64,000 bases of DNA from Malus domestica (Eukaryota; Streptophyta; Magnoliopsida; Rosales; Rosaceae). A model generated the notes under the pieces. That model had not been told where the DNA came from. It did not search any database and worked only from the letters and a program-made list of their open reading frames with translations. The translations under genes were made by a program, and so were the position numbers. Position 1 is the stretch's first letter, and every line of letters begins with the position of its first letter. The stretch lies in NCBI RefSeq assembly GCF_042453785.1, contig NC_091672.1, positions 1,059,001 to 1,123,000 on the forward strand, in the 5' to 3' direction. Below are positions 33,610-45,909 of this stretch, in pieces.

Positions 33610-36600
33610 GCTAAGATCCCGGTAGCTTTACAATTCCTTGTGTGATTGGCAATACTCGGTTTGAACATGCCATATTAGACTTAGGTGCATCCATTAATGT
33701 CATGCCCTATTCAATTTATGCATCTATGAACTTAGGTGAGCTGAAAAATGATGGAGTGATTATTTAATTAGCCGATCGATTTAATGCTTATCCAAAAGGA
33801 GTTTTGGATGATGTTTTGGTGCAGGTTAATCACTTAATCTTTCCGGTTGATTTCTATGTGCTTGAGATGAAAGATTCGACTCATTCTTCTCCATTGCTGA
33901 TTCTACTTGGAAGACCATTCATGAAGACAGCTCGCACCAAGATTGATGTGTTCAAGGGAACGTTGACAATGGAATTTGATGGTGACATTATTGACTTTCA
34001 AATTTCAGAAGCCATGAGGTACCTTAGTGATGATCACTCTTGTTTTTTTGTTGATATTATTGATTCATTAGTGCAGACACATCTTGAACAACTACATGAG
34101 GATGCATTTGAAACGGTCATTACAAATGGAATGAGACTAAAAAATCAAGAGGTGGTAATAAACCACACCCACGACACAATTGAAGAATTTCATGCTGTGC
34201 CCCCTTGTGAAGAAGTAGCTGAGATGGTGGTTGCCCTAAAATTGCTGCCACAACAATATGGTAAGCTTCCAATCCTAATTTCAGATTCTGTTTTTACTAA
34301 TAAGATGCTTCCTTCAGTGATACAGCCATCATCCTTTGAACTCAAACCATTATCAAGCCATTTGAAGTATGTTTTCTTGGGAGACCACAAGACTTTGCCC
34401 GTCATAATCTCATCCACACTCACGGCACAAGAAGAAGAAAAGTTGGTGAGGGTGTTGAAGGAATACAAAACAGCCATTGGCCGACAAGGGTATAAGTCCT
34501 ACAACTTGCATGCATCGTATACTCTTGGAGGAGGGGGCTAAACCATCTCGAGAAACTCAACGTCGACTCAACCCTTCAATGATGGAAGTAGTGAAAAATG
34601 AGATTATCAACCTACTTGATTGTGGAGTGATCTATCCAATCTCTGATAGTCATTGGGTTTCATCGATCTAAGTTGTTCCTAAGAAATCTAACGTCACTGT
34701 GGTGAAGAACGAAGAGAATGAACTTGTGCCTACCCTTATCCAAACCAGTTGGAGAGTTTGCATTAATTATAGGAAGCTCAACGCCACCACAAGGAATGAT
34801 CACTTTCCTTTGTCGTTCATTGACCAAATGCTTGAAAGGTTAGTTGGTTATGCATTTTATTGTTTTCTTGATGGTTATTCAGGTTTTAATCAGATTGTCA
34901 TAGCACCAGAAGATCAAGAAAAGACCACTTTCACGTGCCCATTTGGTACATTTGCTTATCGTCGCATGTCATTTGGTTTATGCAATGCATCAGCCACATT
35001 TCAAAGATGCATGGTAAGTATTTTTTCAGATTATGTTGAACAGATCATTGAAGTCTTTATGGATGATTTTGGTGTTTTTGGTAAGTCATTTGATGATTAC
35101 TTGGTTAATCTCACCTTAATCTTGAAACGATGCATTGAAACTAACCTTGTTTTAAATTGAGAAAAATGTCATTTCATGGTAAAACAAGTCAAAAATAGAT
35201 CTTGTACGCTACTTACCCTCTTCCACTTCGATGAGAGAGGTTCGTTCTTTTCTTGGACATGTAGGATTTTATAGATGATTCATCAAAGACTTTCTAAAAA
35301 TTGCACAGCTCCTTTGCCGTCTCTTTCAAAAGGAGGTGCACTTTGACTTCAACGAGGAATGTGCGAAGGCTTTCAAACACCTCAAGGAGATGCTCACTTC
35401 GGCCCCTACCATAATTCCACTAGATTGAAGCTTTCCTTTTGAGCTCATGTGCGATGCCTCAGATTATGCAATTGGAGCTGTTTTAGGCCAAAGGAAGAAC
35501 ATGCAGCCATATGTCATCTACTACGCTTCCCGGACCTTGAATGATGCTCAATTGAACTACTCCACCACTGAAAAAGAACTCCTTGCTATTGTGTTTGCAT
35601 TAAATAAGTTTCATTCTTATTTAATTGGCACTAAAGTCATTGTTTACACTGATCATGCATCTTTGAAGTATTTGCTCATAAAGAAAAAAGCCAAACCAAT
35701 GCTTATTCGCTGGATGCTTATTCTCTAAGAGTTCGATATTGAAATTAGGGAAAAGAAAGGGAGTGAAAACGTAGTGGCTGACCACCTGAGCAGTTTGGTG
35801 CACAATGAGGAGTCCTTAACTATCCCAGAAATGTTCCCAGATGAGCAGTTGTTGTCCATTGAGGTAAGTGAACCATGGTATGCAGATTTGGTGTCTAAAC
35901 AAGTTCCAAGCGCCCTAAACAAGGAGCAATGTGAAACTTAAAAAAGATGCACAATTTTATGTTTGGGATGACCCATATTTGTGGAAATATTGCCCTGATC
36001 AGATTTTACGTAGGTGTGTGCATGAGTCCGAATTTCATTCAATTTTAACTTTTTGTCACACTTATGCATGTGGGGGTCATTTTGGCACCCAAAGAACATC
36101 ACTTAAGGTTCTTGAATGTGGATTTTATTGGCCTACTCTATTTAAAGATGCTAGAACTTTTTGCATAACGTGTGATCGTTGTCAAAGAACAAGAAACATA
36201 GGTGCAAAAGACCAAATGCTGCATACCCCTATCTTCAATGTCGAAATTTTTGATGTGTGGGGCATTGATTTCATGGGTCATTTTCATTCTTCTTATGGTT
36301 TTACTTATAACTTGCTTACGGTTGATTATGTCTCGAAATGGGTGGAAGCAAAAGTCACCGGTACTAATGATTCTAGAGTGGTTGCATATTTCATCAAAAC
36401 CAACATCTTTTCCAGATTTTGGATGCCGAGGGTGATCATAAGTGATGGAGGCTCCCATTTTTGCAATCAGACCATTGAGGCGTTGTTCAATAAGTACAAT
36501 GTCAAGTATAAGGTTTTGACACGTTACCATCCTCAAACAAATGGGCAAGCCGAGGTTTCAAATAGAGAAATCAAGCAGATTTTGGAGAAGACCGTGGGAC

Positions 36601-37160
36601 CAACTAGGAAAGATTGGAGCATGCGTTTGGATGATGCACTGTACGCGTATCGTACAGCCTACAAAACACCACTGGGGATGTTTCCATTTTGGCTAATCTA
36701 TGGTAAACCATGTCATCTACCTGTGGAATTAGAGCACAAGGCACATTGGGCTGTCAAGGCATTCAATTTGGACATAAATGTGGCTGGAATGCATAAGAAG
36801 CTCCAATTGAATGAACTTGAGGAAATCAGGAACGAAGCGTATGAGAATGCTCGTATTTACAAGGAGAAAACCAAGGCATTCCATGACAAGATGATTCGTG
36901 GCAAGATCTTCACCAAATGGCAGAAAGTGTTGCTTTTTAACTCCCGCCTACGTTTGTTTCCCGATAAGTTACGTTCTAAATGGATTGATCCTTTTGTTAT
37001 TACTAATGTTTTTCCTTATGGTGCAGTCCAAATTCAAAGCTTAAGGAACAACCAAGAATTCAAAGTGAACGGGCACCATTTGAAGCCCTACTATGAGAAT
37101 GTCGAAGGGCAGGTTGTGGAAGATGTACCCTTCCATGCCGTGGGCTCCGATAAAGTCTGA
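33610..37160 (+). pseudogene. Athila pol region, left copy (protease, RT, RNase H, integrase)
   Basis: Protease: ILDLGASINVMPYS near 33678, with a stop shortly after and the end LLGRPFMKTA near 33910. RT: 34540-35160, including INYRKLNATTRNDHFPLSF, CPFGTFAYRRMSFGLCNA and the active-site FMDD at 35056-35067, then a stop. RNase H: 35260-35730 ([14 protein letters not shown] ... [14 protein letters not shown]). Integrase: 35931-37160, the longest intact frame, with the His/Cys zinc finger ([10 protein letters not shown] ... CITCDRCQ) and the core motifs [15 protein letters not shown] and [17 protein letters not shown]. The rest is interrupted by stops, so the polyprotein cannot be made whole. 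Confidence 0.85.
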
Positions 37161-40100
37161 ATAGAGGTATTCGTCCGGCTGCAAGACGTTAAAGCAAGTG
37201 CTTCTTGGGAGGCAACCCATGCATTCAACTAGGGAACGATGAAATTCTCACTCCAAAACCAAATTTTCGTTCCTAAACCCTTCTCTTTACTGCATTTATT
37301 TTGCCATGCTTAGTTCGTTGTTTGCTTTTGTGTGAGTCTATGTTTGAAACATTAAAGACAATGTTTGGTTTAAGTGTGGGGGGGGGTAAACAAATGCTTT
37401 TCATTGAATTTTCGTGGGATTTTCACCTATCACTTCTAATGTTGTTACTCACTGTTTTAATGTATTTTGAAGTGTTTTGTGTCATATAAAAGAAAAAAAA
37501 ATCGAAAAAAAAAGTTTTGAAAAATATCAAAAAGAGTCATTTTTGTGTGTTTGAAAAATATCAAACTTTCACCCATGTTTGTAACTTTCTTTAACAGTCA
37601 TGTAATTAAAAACCAAATCCTCAGCATTGTGTTGAAAGGTACCCTAAGACACAAACACACAAAAGCGACTCTTTTTTGATATTTTTCAAAACTTTTTTTT
37701 TCGATTTTTTTTTCTGTTATATGACACAAAAACACTTCAAAACTCACTAACACAGTGATTAACAACATTAGAAGTGATAGGTGAATAAATCCCACGAAAA
37801 TTCAATGAAAAGCATTTGTTTAACCCCCCACATTTAAACCAAACATTGTCCTCAATGTTTCAAACATAGACTCATACAAAAGCAAACAACGAACTAAGCA
37901 TGGCAAAATAAATGCAGTAAAGAGAAGGGTCTAGGAACACAAATCTGGTTTTGGAGTAAGAATTCCATTGTTCCCTAGTTGAATGCATGGGTTGCCTCCC
38001 AAGAAGCGCTTGCTTTAACGTCTTCCAGCCGAACGAATACCTCAATTCAGACTTCATCGGAGCCCACGGCATGGAGGGGTACATCCTCCACAACCTGCCC
38101 CTCGACATTCTCATAATAGGGCTTCAAACGGTGCCCGTTCACTTTGAATTCTTGGTTGTTCCTTAAGCTTTGAATTTGGACTGCACCATAAGGAAAAACA
38201 TTAGTAATAACAAAATGACCAATCCATTTAGAACGTAACTTACTGGGAAACAAACGTAGGCGGGAGTTGAAAAGCAACACTTTCTGCCATTTGGTGAATG
38301 TCTTGCCACGAATCATCTTGTCATGGAATGCCTTGGTTTTCTCCTTGTAAATACGAGCATTCTCATACGCTTCGTTCCTGATTTCCTCAAGTTCATTCAA
38401 TTAGAGCTTCCTATGCATTCCAGCCGCATCTATGTCCAAATTGAATGTCTTGACAGCCCAATGTGCTTTGTGCTTTAATTCCACAGGGAGATGACATGGT
38501 TTACCATAGATTAGCCGAAATGGAGACATCCCAAGTGGTGTTTTGTAGGCTGTACGATACGCCCACAGCGCATCATCCAAACACATGCTCCAATCTTTCC
38601 TAGTTGGTCCCACGATCTTCTCCAAAATCTGCTTGATTTCTCTATTTGAAACCTTGGCTTGCCCACTTTTTTTAGGATGGTAAGGTGTCAAAATCTTATG
38701 CTTGACATTATACTTCTTGAACAGCGCCTCAATGGTCCGATTGCAAAAATGGGAGCCTCCATCACTTATGATCACCCTCGGCATCCAAAATTTGGAAAAG
38801 ATGTTGGTTTTGATGAAATCTGCAACCACTCTAGAATCATTAGTATCGGTGGCTTTTGCTTCCACCCATTTCGAGACATAATTAACCGCAAGCAAAATAT
38901 AAGTGAAACCATAAGAAGAAGGAAAATAACCCATGAAATCAATGGCCCACACATAAAAAATTTCGACATTAAAGATAGGGGTCTGCGGCATTTGGTCATT
39001 TACACCCATGTTTCTTGTTCTTTGACAACGATCACACGTTATGCAAAAAGTTCTAGCATCCTTAAATAGAGTAGGCCAATAAAATCCACATTCAAGAACC
39101 TTAAGTGATGTTCTTTGGGTGCCAAAATGACCCCCACATGCATAAGTGTGACATGAAGTTAAAATTGAATGAAATTCGGACTCATGCACACACCTACGTA
39201 AAATCTGATCAGGGCAATATTTCCACAAATATGGGTTATCTCAAACATAAAATTGTGCATCCTTTTTAAGTTTATCACGTTGGTGCTTGTTTAGACACCA
39301 AATCTGCATACCATGGTTCACTTACCTCAATGGACAACAACTGCTCATCTGGGAACGTTTCTGGGATAGGTAAGGACTCCTCATTGTGCACCAAACGGCT
39401 CAGGTGGTCAGCCACTACGTTTTCACTCCCTTTCTTGTCCCTAATTTTAATATCGAACTCTTGAAGAAGAAGCATCTAGCAAATAAGCCTTGGTTTGGCT
39501 TTTTTCTTTGTGAGCAAATACTTCAAAGATGCATGATCAATGTAAACAATGACTTTAGTGCCAATTAAATAAGAATGAAACTTATCTAATGCAAACACAA
39601 TAGCAAGGAGTTCTTTTTCAGTGGTGGAGTAGTTCAATTGAGCATCATTCAAGGTCCGGGAAGCGTAGTAGATGACATGTGGCTGCATGTTCTTCCTTTG
39701 GCCTAAAATAGCTCCAATTGCATAATCTGAGGCATCGCACATGAGCTCAAAAGGAAGGTTCCAATCTGGTGGAATTATGATAGGGGCCGAAGTGAGCATC
39801 TCCTTGAGGTGTTTGAAAGCCTTCGCACATTCCTCGTTGAAGTCAAAGTGCACCTCCTTTTGAAGGAGACGACAAATGGGTTGTGCAATTTTTGGAAAGT
39901 CCTTGATAAATCGCCTATAAAATCCTGCATGTCCAATAAAAGAATGAACCTCTCTCACCGAAGTGGGAGAGGGTAAGTAGCGTACAAGATCTATTTTTGA
40001 CTTATTTTACCATGAAATGACATTTTTCTCAATTTAAAACAAAGTTAGTTTCAATGCATCGTTTCAAGATTAAGGTGAGATTAGCCAAGCAATCATTAAA

Positions 40101-40740
40101 TGACTTACCAAAAACACTAAAATCATCCATAAAGACTTCAATGATCTGTTCAACATAATTTGAAAAAAATACTTACCATGCATCTTTCAAGTGTGGCTAG
40201 TGCATTGCATAAACCAAATGACATGCAACGATAAGCAAATATACCAAATGGGCACGTGAAAGTGGTATTTTCTTAATCTTCCGGTGTTATGACAATCTGA
40301 TTATAACCTGATTAACCATCAATAAAATGCATAACCAGCTAACCTTTCAAGCATTTGGTCAATAAATGGCAAAGGAAAGTGATCATTCCTTGTGGTGGCG
40401 TTGAGCTTCCTATAATAAATACAGACTCTCCAACCGATTTGGATACGGGTAGGCACAAGTTCATTCTCTTCGTTCTTCACCACAGTGACGCTAGATTTCT
40501 TGGGAACAACTTAGATCGGTGAAACCCAACGACTATCAGATATTAGATAGATCACTCCACAATCAAGTAGCTTGATAATCTCATTTTTCACTACTTCCAT
40601 CATTGAAGTTGAGTCGGTGTTGAGCTTCTCGAGATGGTTTAGCCCCATTCTCTAAGAGTATACGATGCATGCAAGTTGTAGGACTTATACCCTTGATGTC
40701 GGCCAATGGCTGCTTTGTATTCCTTCAACACCCTCACCAA
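34443..40740. repeat. 3.1-kb-arm inverted repeat (tail-to-tail palindrome)
   Basis: Left arm about 34443-37552 and right arm about 37652-40740 are reverse complements with small differences; every pol domain in the left arm reappears on the minus strand in the right arm in mirrored order. Corresponding landmarks are TTGGTGAGGGTGTTGAAGG at 34443 and its complement ending at 40740, and the poly-A/GAAAAAAAAAG tract on each side of the centre. The unpaired centre is about 100 bp (37553-37651). Confidence 0.88.
37652..40740 (-). pseudogene. Athila pol region, right (inverted) copy
   Basis: On the minus strand: RT from 40740 to about 39960 (heavily broken), RNase H 39958-39476, a linker piece 39475-39275, integrase 39228-38401 and its C-terminus 38400-38047, followed by the 3' untranslated tail to about 37652. 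A stop separates the integrase core (ending MHRKL) from the C-terminal part, whereas the left copy reads through. The 5' end of the element (LTR, gag, protease) is missing on this side. Confidence 0.85.
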
Positions 40741-40761
40741 TGTCGGCCAATGGCTGCTTTG
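40697..40761 (+). repeat. 21-bp direct repeat at the Athila/NEMP-C junction
   Basis: TGTCGGCCAATGGCTGCTTTG occurs at 40697-40717, in its normal Athila place, and again at 40741-40761, immediately before the NEMP-C upstream sequence starts. The second copy looks like filler DNA copied from a few bases away during end joining. Confidence 0.85.
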
Positions 40762-41257
40762 ATATTAATATATTATTTTTCCTACGATCAGGATCATTTT
40801 GTCCAACTGGGTATTTTTGCCTGACAAGATTTTGACGAGGCACCCATTCTAAGTTGGCCTTAACTACCCCTTGTGTGTGTTCTACTTACGTCCTAAAGAT
40901 GTTAAGTTTTGACTGATTACATTTACTCACATTTTTCCTCATAATATGAGTCTTGTTCCATATTGAGTTTCAATTTTGTGAAGTTTACTTCTATATGCAA
41001 TTTCTTAAGTGAAACTAGCGTGTGTTTTCTATCGGTGCCTATGAGATGAAGGATAAGAAAAGCCCGAAGGCCACGGTGCCTTTGGGGCAGCGAATATCCA
41101 AGACCTTTTCTTCAAGGCCCAAAACCTGATGATTTTACTCCCTCGATAAGAAATCTTTCTTTAAAATTTGGAATTTGAAACATAAAAAATGGACACTTTT
41201 TAGAGCCAAAACGTTCTCGGAACGCACAGAGAGAGAGAGTAGCGAGTGTGCGATGCA
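40761..41257 (+). promoter_or_regulatory. shortened upstream region of NEMP copy C
   Basis: Collinear with copy A from about 18768 and with copy B from about 27204, so about 590 bp of the duplicated upstream region is missing and replaced by Athila. The proximal 490 bp including the GA run before the ATG is kept. Confidence 0.65.
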
Positions 41258-44200
41258 ATGGGCTCTTCTCTCTTCTCCGCCATTCTCCTTCTTCTCTTTG
41301 CTTTCTGTCTCTCTCTTCCGACCCTCTCACCTGCCACCGAACTCAAAGGTATCTATCTCTATTTGTCAATTTTTGTTCAGAATTGCTCGTCGCCGCCTGT
41401 TTGTTTCCCGAGAAAATTTTAGGAAAATCAGTGAAATTTTTTTTTGATGTTTTGAGTATGTGGGTTGTTTACTTATTTCCATTTTAAGAGAGAAAAACTT
41501 GCACTTTGACTTGCTCTGCATTTATTTGCTGTGAAAATTATTACGTTTTAGTCTCACTTTTGTTGTTTCCTTACCTGTAAGGCAGATAGAGGGTTAGGGT
41601 TTCGTTATGCCTCTTCAGGGTTTATTTCGGTTGCTGTATGCTTGAGGGAAATGTCAAGTTGTTAGCCCGTTAGGGTTTCAAAAAATGTCGACTTTTTGGC
41701 CTTTAAAGTGGAATGTTAGTTTCAATATTGTTGTTTAGCGTGATACCATTTTGGGTTTGGTCTGATAACATATGTTGCACCTTACCGCTCAATGTCGCTT
41801 TGATTTTGAGTTTTTAATCTGCTATAGCTAGACAGTATGTCTATTATAATTTTAGGGATTTTAACTTTGAAGAGTTCGAAATATCTCGTGTACTACGGTG
41901 TTTTGTTTGCATATTGAAACTAACATTTACCAATGTTGAAATCACAGGTGTTGATATTGAAGACCCAGTACTAGAAGTCATCCCGGCACCTCTTTCTGAG
42001 CACTCAGCTGTGCCTGGTTCTAAAGATGTTATATTTTGTGAACGGGCACGAGTTTCTGGTATATCCAGGTTAAAACTTGGGAGTTATGCAAGTTCACTTA
42101 AGATCACCTTGTCTACATCTGTTGCAATCCCGGAGAGGTTGCATAGCAAAATTCAAGTCTGTTTTCATAGGTGAGTGAAATGTCTCATCTTTACTGTTAC
42201 AATCATTCTGTTTTTTTGTTTAAGGATAGTTGTGTTTTATTGACTGAGTTATGAGTGCACCATATGCTACCCCTCCCTCCCTCTCTGTGTTTCTCTTTCC
42301 CATGCTCATTTTCTCTAGTTGCACTCACACACACATGCACACCTTTTTTCTGTGGATTGTTTTGTCTCACTCATGAATTTTTTACAGGAATAATACGCTT
42401 GGATTATGTCAGTGTGAAGAGGATGATTGGAAAAATATTCAGAAAGGGTTATGGAGCTCTGTCATGTCGCCTTATGATGAAAGATATGTCGATGTCAAGT
42501 TCATTGGCAAAATACCTGGCTCTGTCACCATAACTGTTGAAGAAGGTCTGATAAAAATAAAAGTGTGGCTGACTATAATTGCTTATGCTACAATTTGCAG
42601 GCTCTGATAGTTATCTATTTTTGTCTGTACAGATTTTCAGAGATGGCGCCTTGTGTGTCTGGCACTGGGATTTACTTTACTGTTGTTGGCACCAATTGTC
42701 AGCAATTGGGTACCTTTTTATTATACCAGTTCAATGGTTATAGGAGTTTTTCTGGTCATTATAATCATTCTCTTCCAGGTAATTTATCTTTTTTTATTCC
42801 GATGTATTTTCGTTTGACTTGCATGCTCTTAGTTTTTCATTGGGTAGTTTGAATTTCAGATCTCCTCTAAAATGAATTGTAATTACAGGGTTTTGTGATC
42901 ATTATCTTTCACCTGCAGTTTTAGCTTGCAAATTTGTAGGTAATGTTTTGCATCATTGTTTGTCTTTAATCTTTCAGGGAATGAAGCTGTTGCCAACTGG
43001 AAGGAAAAATGTCCTCTATCTTACCATATATGGATCAGTGGTAACACTTAGTGTCTTGAAGTTTACCGTTGCTTCATGGTAACTTATTAACCTCATGTAA
43101 TTGACAGTACAAGTAATTCTTACAATTTATATGCCTTTGACAGCTTGGAGCAGGATCTTTCCTTGTTCATCAGTTTTCACTGATGGTAAATTCAATTCTT
43201 TTGAGTTTTGGGCTAAGTGAAGAGATGCATAACCCAGTGAGTATTGGTTCCCTAAATCTTATATTCGCAAAATTCTCATAAATATCTAGACAAATTATCT
43301 GTTTCTGAAACTTTGTCTTTGGATCACTTTATTGTCTTGTCTTCTCGTGTTTTTCTGCCAGGTCTCTATATTTTTACTAGTGGGAATTATCCTCACGGGA
43401 GCTGCATTAGGGTACTGGATTGTGAGGAAGTTTGTTGTCTCAAAAGATGGGACAGTAGATGTTGGTATAGCACAATTTGTCAAGTGGGCTATGCGTATCA
43501 TTGGAACAACCTCCATCTTGCAGGTGTTCTCTCACATTCCTTTTGGCTGTATTCTTGATATTCGAGTCCAAATGTTTGCCTGCTTAATTAAACTATGTGG
43601 GGTAGAAATTTGTAATGGTACTTTATGTACCTTGCTAAAATTATTTGAGGGACTTTTTATAGCCGATATGTGTCAAAGGAGAATCATTGGAATTGTTGGA
43701 TTATAGGGCCATGTCTTTGTGTCCTAAGATTTAGCTAGTAGATTATTGGACACTCAATGCTCAGTAGACATATACCACATGTCACTTCCCATAGCCAAGT
43801 GCAATACACCTAGATTGTGTTTCTTGTCTATTACTTGTTCCTTGGAGGATCAATTCCTAGATCATAGACACACCATTTATTGCCTGGCACCATTAGGACA
43901 ATGTTTCTTCAAACCCTTTTCTTATTTATATTTGTCTTACGGACCCACATGCACTTATGACTGAATTGGTTATTCAGTAATCTTATGTTAAAGTTAGTTT
44001 TATAATTTGATGTAATTGCCAAAATATTTGGTTATTGATTCTTTTCATTTTCTCAGAGCACTCTCGATACTCCTTTAGCAATGGGCGCGTTGGTTAATTA
44101 CTGGATTATCAGCAAGTTGATTACTTCTCTGAAATGGCATCTCAAATCGTAAGTAATACATTCTTTACCTGCATACTTCTTGGTATTACGGAAGTGAATG

Positions 44201-45120
44201 CGTTTTAGCCGAAATAATTTTTAACTTTTTGTGTGGTGCTATGTTTTTCTTGAAATAAGTTTAGATTTCTTGGCTAGGTTTTGTATTTGGAAGGTAAACA
44301 TTAGCAGTCCAAGAAAGCTCAGTTAGATGAATGGATGTGTCCCCTGATCATTGATAAAGGGTTTTGTCACATTAAAACATTTTATCATCATTCCATGCAG
44401 TCATCAGTCGGATGCTGGGAGTGGGAGTCCTTGTCTGCCGAAGGGAAAACAGGTCAAGGGTAGACAAAGTCATCCAAAATTTCTTAGCAGGTCTAGTCCA
44501 CAAGAAAAGAATTGGAACAGCCGAAGGAGTCTATCTGCTTGGTCTGACTCTCCTGTTACAGGTAATTTTATTTAATGTGCTGTTACGTTTATGCATATCT
44601 TGACTGATTTGCCGTTGCAGGTACTCGGTAGTTGTTTTGTTATGTACTTTTAACAAAGAGTTTTTTCTGCCACCTGTTTAGAAAAAACTGAGTCGACATG
44701 CCAAATGCAGAATATCCATTCCCTTTTCAGCTTTATATATCAGGCAAGAGTGTAGGCGTGTATGGTCAGCATACCATTGTACACTTTAAATTATGCTATT
44801 TGTTTCTGTTTGTTGCAGGTGTCATGTCCCCATCTTCCAGGGCACCTAACCAACAGGAGTACTATTCAACCTTCCACAAGGTGCAGAACAGAAAGAAGTT
44901 CACAAGGAAAGAGTGGGATGATTTCACACATGAATCAACCCGCCAAGCTATAGCAGAATGGGCAGCATCTCCTGAAGTCCCTAATTGGCTCATCGAGCAT
45001 GCTGATCGCATACAACTCCTTCCAAGCGAGAGTTCAGATGAAACTGGGGGAAGTGAACCAGACTCCATAGATGAGAATGTCGTGGGGAGCACAGATCGAG
45101 TAGGTTTTCTTAAGTGGTAG
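41258..45120 (+). CDS. NEMP/DUF2215 nuclear-envelope membrane protein, copy C (complete; PNET2-like)
   Basis: Ten exons: 41258-41348, 41948-42170, 42388-42545, 42633-42778, 42978-43040, 43144-43236, 43362-43523, 44057-44148, 44401-44561 and 44819-45120; all phases fit, about 496 aa. Signal peptide MGSSLFSAILLLLFAFCLSL, a lumenal domain with paired cysteines (GLCQCEEDDW), then about five membrane helices (such as FTLLLLAPIVSNWVPFYY and SMVIGVFLVIIIILF), and a basic, Ser-rich C-terminal tail followed by an acidic end. The order matches animal NEMP1/TMEM194 and plant PNET2 proteins of the inner nuclear membrane, which link the envelope to chromatin. The start is the second of two overlapping ATGs (GCGATGCAATGGGC), because only it opens the signal peptide. 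This is the only copy with all exons; function is inferred from the family. Confidence 0.85.
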
Positions 45121-45909
45121 TGACTGACATAGAGTGTCATATTGACTATGGCGTCTGCTATTTTCAGTTGGCTTAGGTTGAATTCTGTAACTGCTGAGGT
45201 AGGTCACACTAACTTGAACTGCCTCCTTGAAGGAATCTGTAGAGAGCTGTATAGAACACGGTAGGAACGATGTAGGTAATTTTTGCACCAGCGAACCTTA
45301 CAATTTCTTGTCTGTCGTAGGATGTTAGATTCTACATGTGATGAGTTTTAACTGCAGTCTTGTACTGGATATGAAATGGATTTATGCTTTATGTATGTCT
45401 TCTCCAAAGGCGCTTTCTTCTTCTTCTTCCCCTACCTTCTCATACACTTAAAAGGATTCATGATGCTGTCTGTATTTTTTTCTCCAACGGAGCGTGCTTT
45501 TATCTTCATTGGAATCGTTCTTTCTTTCATATTATAAATCACTATAAAGATCGTCTTTGCAAAAATAGATCGTTTACTCATCAAACTGTATAGAAACAAA
45601 TAAACCAAATTAATAAAATTATTACGAACCGTTATGTCTTTGTATTTGCTATAATAAATTAACTAAATAATTTTAGTTTTTATTCATTTTTTTTATGATC
45701 TTTATGATGATGAGCGCAAAACTATGTAATTCGAACTCGAAGTTTTGTTTCTTTTTTAATTTCCTGATTTTTATTTATTTTTACGTCTCCAGCCACAGAA
45801 AATAAATCCCCCCATTCGCTTGTGGACTCAACGGAAAAACCCTCCTAAACCCCAAACATTTCATTTCCTCTCCAACTCTCCTCAGTCCTCAGCAGGCCAC
45901 CACTCCAAA
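45121..45909. other. 3' flank of NEMP-C and spacer before the L25 gene
   Basis: The first 400 bp or so look like 3' UTR. The rest is AT-rich and contains the promoter of the downstream ribosomal protein gene. No further gene or repeat was recognised. Confidence 0.45.

Larger units (their letters stand above)
29788..40760 (+). mobile_element. rearranged Athila (Ty3/gypsy) locus with inverted pol half
   Basis: A complete 5' LTR and an internal region with gag, protease, RT, RNase H and integrase run on the plus strand to about 37552. After a loop of about 100 bp, the RT to 3'-tail part appears again in reverse (37652-40740). No 3' LTR follows either copy. The right end joins the NEMP copy C upstream region at 40760. 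Athila assignment rests on the TGGCGTCGTTGCCGGGGA primer site, the long LTR, and the characteristic gag start and DLGAS protease. All open reading frames are broken, so the locus is not autonomous. Confidence 0.88.

Noticed and set aside
36202-36435. Extra open frames over the Athila integrase, on either strand
   Set aside because: Shadows of the integrase frame; mirrored by matching shadows in the inverted copy.
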